Source of the DNA: Gnetum montanum
Taxonomy: Eukaryota > Streptophyta > Gnetopsida > Gnetales > Gnetaceae
DNA length: 64,000 nt
Direction of reading: 5' to 3'
Assembly (NCBI GenBank): GCA_015680685.1
Contig: MNCI01015910.1
Span: forward strand, 1,779,299-1,843,298
In this document: one piece after another, positions 58,271-64,000 of the stretch
Numbering within the stretch: position 1 is the first letter of the stretch
How the letters are laid out: every line of letters starts with the position of its first letter
Notes under the pieces: generated by a model
Told to the model about the DNA's origin: nothing
The model's database searches: none
Seen by the model: only the letters and a program-made list of their open reading frames with translations
Translations under genes and position numbers: made by a program

Positions 58271-59425
58271 CTATATTCTACCTTGCAACCCGTGCAATTC
58301 TTTAAGGTTGGTAGGGGGTGCTAGGTTAACGATGTCCCTAACTTTGTTAGGGTCCACCCATATTCCAGCCTTCGATACTACAAACCCTAGCATGCGTTCG
58401 AGTTTAACGCCGAAAACACATTTCTTTGGGTTAAGACGTAAGTCATGCCTATGGCAATGCTTCAAGACTACATCTAGATCAGTGGGATGATCAATAGCTA
58501 TCTTAGACTTAACTGCTATGTCATCCACGTAATTTTTTAATCTCTCTAGGAGGTAGTCACTGAATATGTAGGTCATGGCTCATTGATAGGTTGCTTCACC
58601 GTTTTTGAGACCAAAGGGCATCATAGTGTAACAAAAGGTACCCCAAGGGGTCATGAAAGTAGTCGTCAACTGATGCTCTGGATTTATGCGAATTTCATTG
58701 TAACCCAAGAACCCATCCGTGAAGGATAGTAAAGCATGACCAGCCGTAGTGTCGATAAGTTGATCGATACTTAGTAGTGGGAAGTCATCTTTAATCATTA
58801 CTTTGTTTAGATCCCAGAAGTCTATACAAATTTGTATTCCTCCCATTTTTTTAGAGACCACAAAAATGTTTGATACCCACTCCAAATAATCGACCGCGCA
58901 AATGAAGCCTGCATGGTATGGCTTGGTAATTTCATCACGTACGGCTAGTGTGATTTTTGGTTTAATTTTTTGAGCCTTTTGTTTAACCGGTTTGACACGT
59001 GGGTCCAATACAATGTTATGTTGTATTAGCCATGGGTCTAAGCCCGACATGTCATTGTAGGACCATGAAAATACTTTGATGTTATCTTGAAGGACTCTAG
59101 ATACATCCTTTTGCATTTGTTGATCTAGGAGGGAACTTAGTTTTAGTGTCTTTATTTCCCCCTTGGATGTTGTTATCGGTGCTTCGATGAGAGGGTCCTC
59201 GGTCACATCCTCGGCTTCTAAATCTAGGGCTTGGACCAAATGTTTGGGCCAATCTAGAGATGTTTCCAGGGACGCTACAGTGTTATCAATAGATGAATCC
59301 CAATCTATCGACTCTAAGTTTAGATATCTTGCAAGCTTGCCATGAGGACCTGTCAAGGTTAAAAGTGAGTGTAGATCCCTCTGCATGGTCATCTTGTTCA
59401 ACCTGCCACTATAAGAGAAAGCCAA
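58271..59425 (-). pseudogene. Reverse transcriptase, N-terminal part of pol (element C)
   Basis: The long open part 59,425-58,580 (281 codons) covers the linker (LVQALDLEAEDVTEDPLIEA), FSWSYNDMSGLDP, RT entry (LIQHNIVLDPRVKPVKQK), ICIDFWDLNKVMIKDDFPL, SFTDGFLGYNEIRINPEHQL and CYTMMPFGLKNGEATYQ. It is cut by a TGA at 58,577-58,579 where element A has CGA, a CpG transition. It resumes at 58,576 with LKNYVDDIAVKSK (catalytic YVDD) and LRLNPKKCVFGV. Apart from that stop the RT core is almost open. Confidence 0.9.
59402..59425 (-). promoter_or_regulatory. Candidate 3' splice site before pol (element C)
   Basis: The minus strand reads GGCTTTCTCTTATAGTGGCAG then GTTGAACAAG. The pyrimidine tract plus CAG/G matches a plant acceptor and aligns with the site at 56-77 of element A. 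Confidence 0.4.
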
Positions 59426-59529
59426 GTCAAGTGATACCTATTTGTAGCTATAGTGCATAATAATAAATATTTGCAAGGCAACAATGGAACATGAAATAAT
59501 TGTTAACTATTTGGCCAAGTTCGCAAGTT

Positions 59530-59800
59530 ACTAGTTTAAGGTCTTGGCAGACTGTGAACGAGTTCAAACATGCAAGAGATATTAACTCTACCACTTTAAG
59601 GTTGTGGTGGATCGTAACATTGCAAAACATAGTCTAAAATATAAAATGGTTGCTAAAGTTGCTAGTGTAAGGTCATGGTGGACCGTTAACGGGTAGAGTT
59701 CGAAAACTAAGGTTACTAGTTTAAGGTCTTTGCAAACTGCTAATGGGTAGGCTTTGTAAAATGTCACTAGTTTAAGGTCTTTGCAAACTGTGATACATTG
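59530..59800 (-). repeat. AGTTTAAGGTC repeats upstream of pol (element C)
   Basis: At least five copies of the AGTTTAAGGTCNTGGCAGAC core, also the core of the 30-bp array downstream of pol, but spaced irregularly by about 50-70 bp. They would lie in the predicted intron. Confidence 0.75.
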
Positions 59801-59987
59801 GCTTCATAAAGGTAGGTTGCTAATTCAAGGTGGGACGAAATTTTTGGTTGGGCCCCACCTATTATGTTGCAAACAATGATGCTATACTAGAGCAGGATTG
59901 TGACATGAAAGTGCTATGCTATACAGGGCATCCCACATTACTCGAGGTGCAAAAATGGCAAGTTCTTTTCGTTGTGTTAGCTATAAA

Positions 59988-60001
59988 TAGGGGTTTACCC
60001 C
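59988..60001 (+). promoter_or_regulatory. Plus-strand TATA box
   Basis: AGCTATAAATAGGGG is a good plant TATA context, about 1.07 kb upstream of the FCP1-like exon. It may be the promoter of the multi-exon pseudogene to its right. Between it and 60,850 no open frame with a recognisable domain is seen. Confidence 0.4.
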
Positions 60002-60855
60002 TGGTAAACTTGTTGTTTTCATTGTCAGAGAGCAAAGCCCACATCTAGAGCGTAGCATGGTCATGTCGAGAGAAAGTGAAATGGTGTAGCGTAGTAGCTG
60101 ACAACATTTGCGAGTGAAGCAATGGCATCAAAAGACGAATGCAAGCCCTAAGGGCTCGCTAAGGTGGACGAAGTTTAGGACACTTTGGGGCGTGTGTCCC
60201 AGGCAAGCGTTGAAGTGCGGGAGGAGACTCCATCTGCTTGGTAAGTTGCTACACCGCCTTTGTTGTTTAGACTTCAGCAATTGTTATGGTTGAAATCCAT
60301 ATCTTTTTCCATTGTTTTGGTGGCCATTTTGGCCGCTACGTTGCCGCTGTTACTGGTTGGCCACAATGGCTGTACAGACGTTATGCTATAGCTGCATGTG
60401 GCATCACCTCGGTCCCCATTGTTGTGACTGCCTTATCGCGAGGATTTGGGTGAGTTTGGACAACTTAGCGCATGGTTAGTGTAACATGCCGTCCTCAGGA
60501 GGGTTTGGCCGTCTGTGCGATTTGACAAATGAGACGTGTTTAACGTAGTACATCGCGAGTTATTTTGTATGGTAGGAGTATGGTTGTAGCATAGTGAATT
60601 CTTTCTTGTCTGCACTTTCTAATGTTTTTATTACAGTATGCTAATACGTCGTAAGGTCTTTAGGTTCGTCGCATTGGTAGGCTGTTGAACTTGCAATACT
60701 GTTACGTTGCTGAATTTTTTTTGTTAAGTTTTCCATAATAACATGCTCGTCACAATGTTGTGTTGCATGTCATTGTATTGTTCTTGTCCATCTGCTACGT
60801 CATGTATCATGCGTTTGCATCTGAATGTTGTTACATTATGCGAGACTTGATACTT

Positions 60856-61020
60856 ATGCTACGCTACAAGTATTGTGTTGTTACGTTGCCCATTATTTTT
60901 GTTCTGTTTTATTTTGTTTTTAAAGAAAGATTTGCGATTGGGAGGGGGGTCATGCTACGCTATATGCCAGGAAAGTGTCATGCTACGCTACAGGTAATCA
61001 GAGGTTATGCTACGCTACGT
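60856..61020 (+). repeat. 28-bp iterons ATGCTACGCTAC before the FCP1-like exon
   Basis: TCATGCTACGCTA occurs at 60,950-60,964 and 60,978-60,991, and TATGCTACGCTA at 61,006-61,018, in exact 28-bp spacing; a further copy is at 60,856-60,868. The word is the same as the palindromic iterons of element A and C LTRs. A related palindrome lies in an intron at about 63,070-63,106. Confidence 0.8.
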
Positions 61021-61069
61021 GTAACCTTCACTCATATGCAGTGTGAATGTTTGGTTCTTCATTGTGCAG

Positions 61070-64000
61070 GGTCATGTTGAAACCCATTTTGATTGTCCTA
61101 GAGATTGTGGGAGTCTTGTGCTACCTTAGCGCACTGGTGGCCAATTTTCCTCCTCCCCATGCATGTGTGGAGAGGCAGGTAGTTTGGTTCCGGGAGGATG
61201 CATGGAACTTTCTACAGTTCCTCCTCCAGCATTTTAGTGTGATTGTTTGGTCACACTTATTAGCGGAGACAACAACCGCAATCATAGAAACCCTGTTGCC
61301 CAGGGCAAACTAGGGGATTCTGAAATTTTTAACTAATGGATCAATAGGGGGAGATCAGGCAAAGGGTTCCAACCAGCACCCAAAAAGCTTGAGACGCTTA
61401 AGTTGGATCTTGGAGATGCTTGAGTACAAGTGCTATCACTTATACAACACGTTGTTTGTTGCCTGTCACATGGGCACCTGCTTTCAAAACCCACCTAGAA
61501 AAGTTTATTATGCCAGCGAGTGAGTTCTACAAAGGTATTTTGTCGTTCTGTAATCCATGCTACACTAGACATAGGTATCAACAGTATATATATGCATTTT
61601 TTTGTGTGTTGCCAGGTTTTTTATTGACAGGAGTGGTCTCCACGATGACACAGACAAGTTGGCATTGGCACAGATGGCTCTGTAGGAGTTTTCCTCCACT
61701 AGGAATGTGTGCATCGATGTAATAAGGCAATTTGGGGGTGAGTTCAGAACTTATTCGACCTAGTATTCCCAATTTTATGGAAAGTGTAAAGAAGTCGATT
61801 GGTTGGGTAAGGAATGGGCATCCCTCAAGTCGCTCACCATTGAGGATGTGTTGGTGGATCTCCCACCATTTCCCATGCCATTTAAACCTGGTACGCTAAA
61901 GTGTGAATTCACTGTTACACGTTCGAGTGATGTTTATCTTTTGCTAACCCTCTTTCTTTTTTTTTCTGAACCATTTTAGTGGCAAAGAAATCCCAAGCGG
62001 TGACTGTGATTGCCTCCGAGCACAACGAAACCAACCTCTTTTTTAAGTACGAGGAGGTGGAGGAGACCTAGTGTTGGCTTTACAATGGGGCCCCAACCAT
62101 GCTTGTCCATAACCTTTAGGAGGCTAGGCTTATGAACTTATTTTTGGTTATTAACCTGAACATCCCATCTGCTGAGATGCTTTACCTAGCCGACTCCTTC
62201 TCTGAAAAAGTGGACCGCTTCCACACATGTGTTCACGGTGTGCGCGTGGTGTTTGAGGTCAACGACCAATTGTTTGCAAATATTTTCGGCGTCCCTTCTG
62301 ATGGTCTCTCCATGGGATAAAAATCCAAGAAAGATGCACACAATCAAGGGGACATTGAGGAGTGGCTAGGGGTAGCAAAGGACCAAAAGGGGATCTATAT
62401 TGAGAAAGTCAAGCTATGGGTGGCCAAAATGGTTTACCTGTCTTTCGTGCCTGTGCCTTCCCAAAGCTGCTATCCCAAGGAGAAATCATTGGAATTGAGC
62501 AGGCTCAGATAATGCAGAATATCATGGAAGAAGTGACCCATTACAATTAGGCCAAACACCTTTGTAGAGGCATGTAGGCTAAAATGGTCAAGCTTTGTAG
62601 GAAGCTTCGATTGCGTTTCAATGTGCACCATGCCTTATTTAGAGCCTACCTACAGCATTTTGTGGGATTCTTGGTAGTCCACAAGAATGAGGTTTGGGTA
62701 CTACGAGATTGTAGCCAGATTTCCAAACCATGGATCTACCAAGTCTTCCATACATCCTGATCTCAGGACCCCCCAGAAGCTATTGGGGAATCATTTTTAA
62801 TCACGATGAGGGATCAGGTGGCACACAACTTTTGGGCCTAGGACAGTTTGGGAGAGACACCCCCCATTACCATTGGTAGTGTGACAAGGGGGAAACGCCT
62901 CATTGCAGAGACCATGATAACCAAGTTGCAATGTAAGAGGTCTCACTTTATCGACGAGATTCCCTGTACTAATGAAGAGAGGAGGAAGAAGTTGCGACTT
63001 AAACTTAGCAAAGTGCAACCTCCGATTGGTAAATTTTTTTTATTTGCTATTTTTTTGCTAACATTTTTTATGCTGCGTTATGCTAGGTAGCGTTATACAG
63101 CGTAACATCTACTTTAAGTTGGTATGATTTGCTCACTGTAACTAAGCTTTATTAGTAGAGGAAGAAGAGGTGGTGGCCCCTACAACAGGGGTGCTGGTGT
63201 AAATGAGGAGGCTCCAACTACAGAGAGGGCCTCGATCGATGAAGAAGGGGCCCCTGTTACAGAAGAAAGGGCCTCGGCTGGTGAGGAGGAGGTCTTTGTC
63301 GATGAAGAGGAGGCCCCTACCAAAAAAGAAGGGGGCCCAACCAATAAGGAAGTGGCTCCTGATAATCAAGAAGAGGCCCTTGCTGATGACCCTTTTGCAA
63401 AGAGCAACTCAATGTAGGAGGGGCACATGAGCATCGAAGACGTTGCTACATTTTTGGGTCAGATGGAAGGATAGGGGCTTCATTTGGACGCTGGTGAGTT
63501 TAATCACATATTTGACAGTGTGCCGATGGGTGACCCCCCTGCTATCACCCTTGAGGATTTGCTGGGTAGGAGCTTTACACTGTCATTTATGTTATTCATC
63601 ATCTTTATCGTGATTTCTCTCCAATGTGGATAACAAGTTTTGTTATACAACTAATACCATTGTTCATACTTTCGGTCCTTCCTTAATCCACCTGTGACCC
63701 TGGATCGAGACCCCTAATAAATTTACTTTCATGGAAGCGATGGTCGATGACATGATCGACCATCTGAGGCAGGTCGACCCAGAAGTGGGTAAGTCAAAAT
63801 TGCTATGCTAGACTCTTTAAAATGTTGTTTCTTCACTATGCCACTGTGACTAATGCCTTTGTATATGCGGTTAGCAGCTTCTCTTCTTAAGTGGGACCCC
63901 AAACGAGTTGTTGAGGTCAACACCATGCCCAAATTTCCACCGAAGGTGATTGAAGTACCTCGTCACATAAGTGAGCCAATGTGCGCTGTACTTGGCATGC
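61070..64000 (+). pseudogene. Multi-exon pseudogene: FCP1/NIF-like domain plus unknown downstream exons
   Basis: Apparent exons are 61,070-61,534, 61,616-61,890, 61,980-63,028, 63,156-63,565, 63,738-63,788 and 63,878 to beyond the window, each bounded by AG and GT. All five introns would be phase 1, and the frame carries across junctions. Exon 1 encodes PILIVLEIVGVLCYLS (first HAD motif with Asp replaced by Glu) and FREDAWNFLQFLLQHFSVIVWSHLL, the FCP1-like pattern. Exon 2 ends VLVDLPPFPMPFKPG. Exon 3 contains FHTCVHGVRVVFEVNDQL and FGVPSDGL, reminiscent of plant transposon-associated proteins. Exon 4 encodes an acidic Glu-Glu-Ala-Pro repeat. Exons 5 and 6 encode VDDMIDHLRQVDPEV and KFPPKVIEVPRHISEP. 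In-frame stops in exons 1-4, a one-base loss in a T run at 61,617 and a frameshift near 63,190 disable it. FCP1 likeness is from motif pattern; the rest is unrecognised. Confidence 0.5.

Larger units (their letters stand above)
52450..59830 (-). mobile_element. Tat/Ogre-like Ty3 retrotransposon C
   Basis: The best preserved of the three Tat copies, on the minus strand: upstream repeats (59,530-59,800), splice-acceptor-like site, pol (59,425 to 55,922), 30-bp tandem array, 3' untranslated region, hairpin, palindromic iterons and a TATA-like box at 52,877-52,889. The left border is estimated at about 52,450, where similarity to a Gag of the other strand (element D) stops. Gag-pro is not seen to the right of pol on the minus strand. 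Confidence 0.8.

Noticed and set aside
63142-63430. Overlapping basic and hydrophobic frames over the acidic exon
   Set aside because: They are alternate frames of the GAGGAGGCCCCT repeat; the acidic frame is the one that joins neighbouring exons in phase.

Overview
This window looks like intergenic DNA from a large, repeat-rich plant nuclear genome. It is AT-rich, with no intact host gene. Degraded LTR retrotransposons of several plant lineages cover most of it: Ty3 Tat/Ogre-like, Athila-like and chromovirus elements, and Ty1/copia. Heavy transition decay at CpG and CHG-type sites, old nested insertions and a decayed leucine-rich-repeat receptor fragment fit a gymnosperm or another large seed-plant genome. 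That taxonomic guess is inference.

Layout. 1-6.5 kb: Tat-type element A (+), with a pol pseudogene (RT, RNase H, second archaeal-type RNase H, integrase), a 30-bp tandem array, a conserved 75-bp hairpin, palindromic GCTACGCTACG iterons and an LTR TATA box. 6.5-9.3 kb: remnant of a copia-type element (+) with PPT and 3' LTR. 9.705-17.179 kb: non-autonomous Athila-like element (-) with two LTRs, PBS, PPT, a gag gene and a coiled-coil ORF but no recognisable pol; it sits in the 3' part of Tat element B. 17.2-24 kb: Tat element B (-), pol at 18.49-21.48 kb, followed by two repeat arrays. 25.7-26.2 kb: fragment (+) resembling an FCP1/NIF-type HAD phosphatase. 26.261-27.467 kb: solo copia-type LTR. 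28.4-33+ kb: decayed chromovirus (+) with PBS, gag, protease, RT, integrase, chromodomain remnant and PPT. 35.7 kb: decayed Athila-type PBS. 40.8-41.5 kb: LRR receptor pseudogene (-). 42-45.45 kb and 51.57-52.4 kb: LTR and gag of Tat element D (+), split by a copia element (-) at 45.454-51.573 kb with a perfect 5-bp target duplication. 52.45-59.8 kb: Tat element C (-). 59.9-64 kb: TATA box, 28-bp iterons and a multi-exon pseudogene (+) that starts with a second FCP1-like domain and runs off the window.

How the parts fit. A, B and C share a pol, a 3' hairpin and repeat arrays around pol. A candidate 3' splice site lies just before pol in A and C, as expected for the Ogre gag-pro/pol intron. 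The most unusual observation is that the two FCP1-like copies lie in the same place: upstream of, and antisense to, the pol of elements B and C. Each is preceded by the repeat type that also occurs in the LTR/3' region of the element group concerned. This suggests a captured host gene carried by a Tat lineage. All coding regions here carry stops or frameshifts, so nothing is predicted to be functional.
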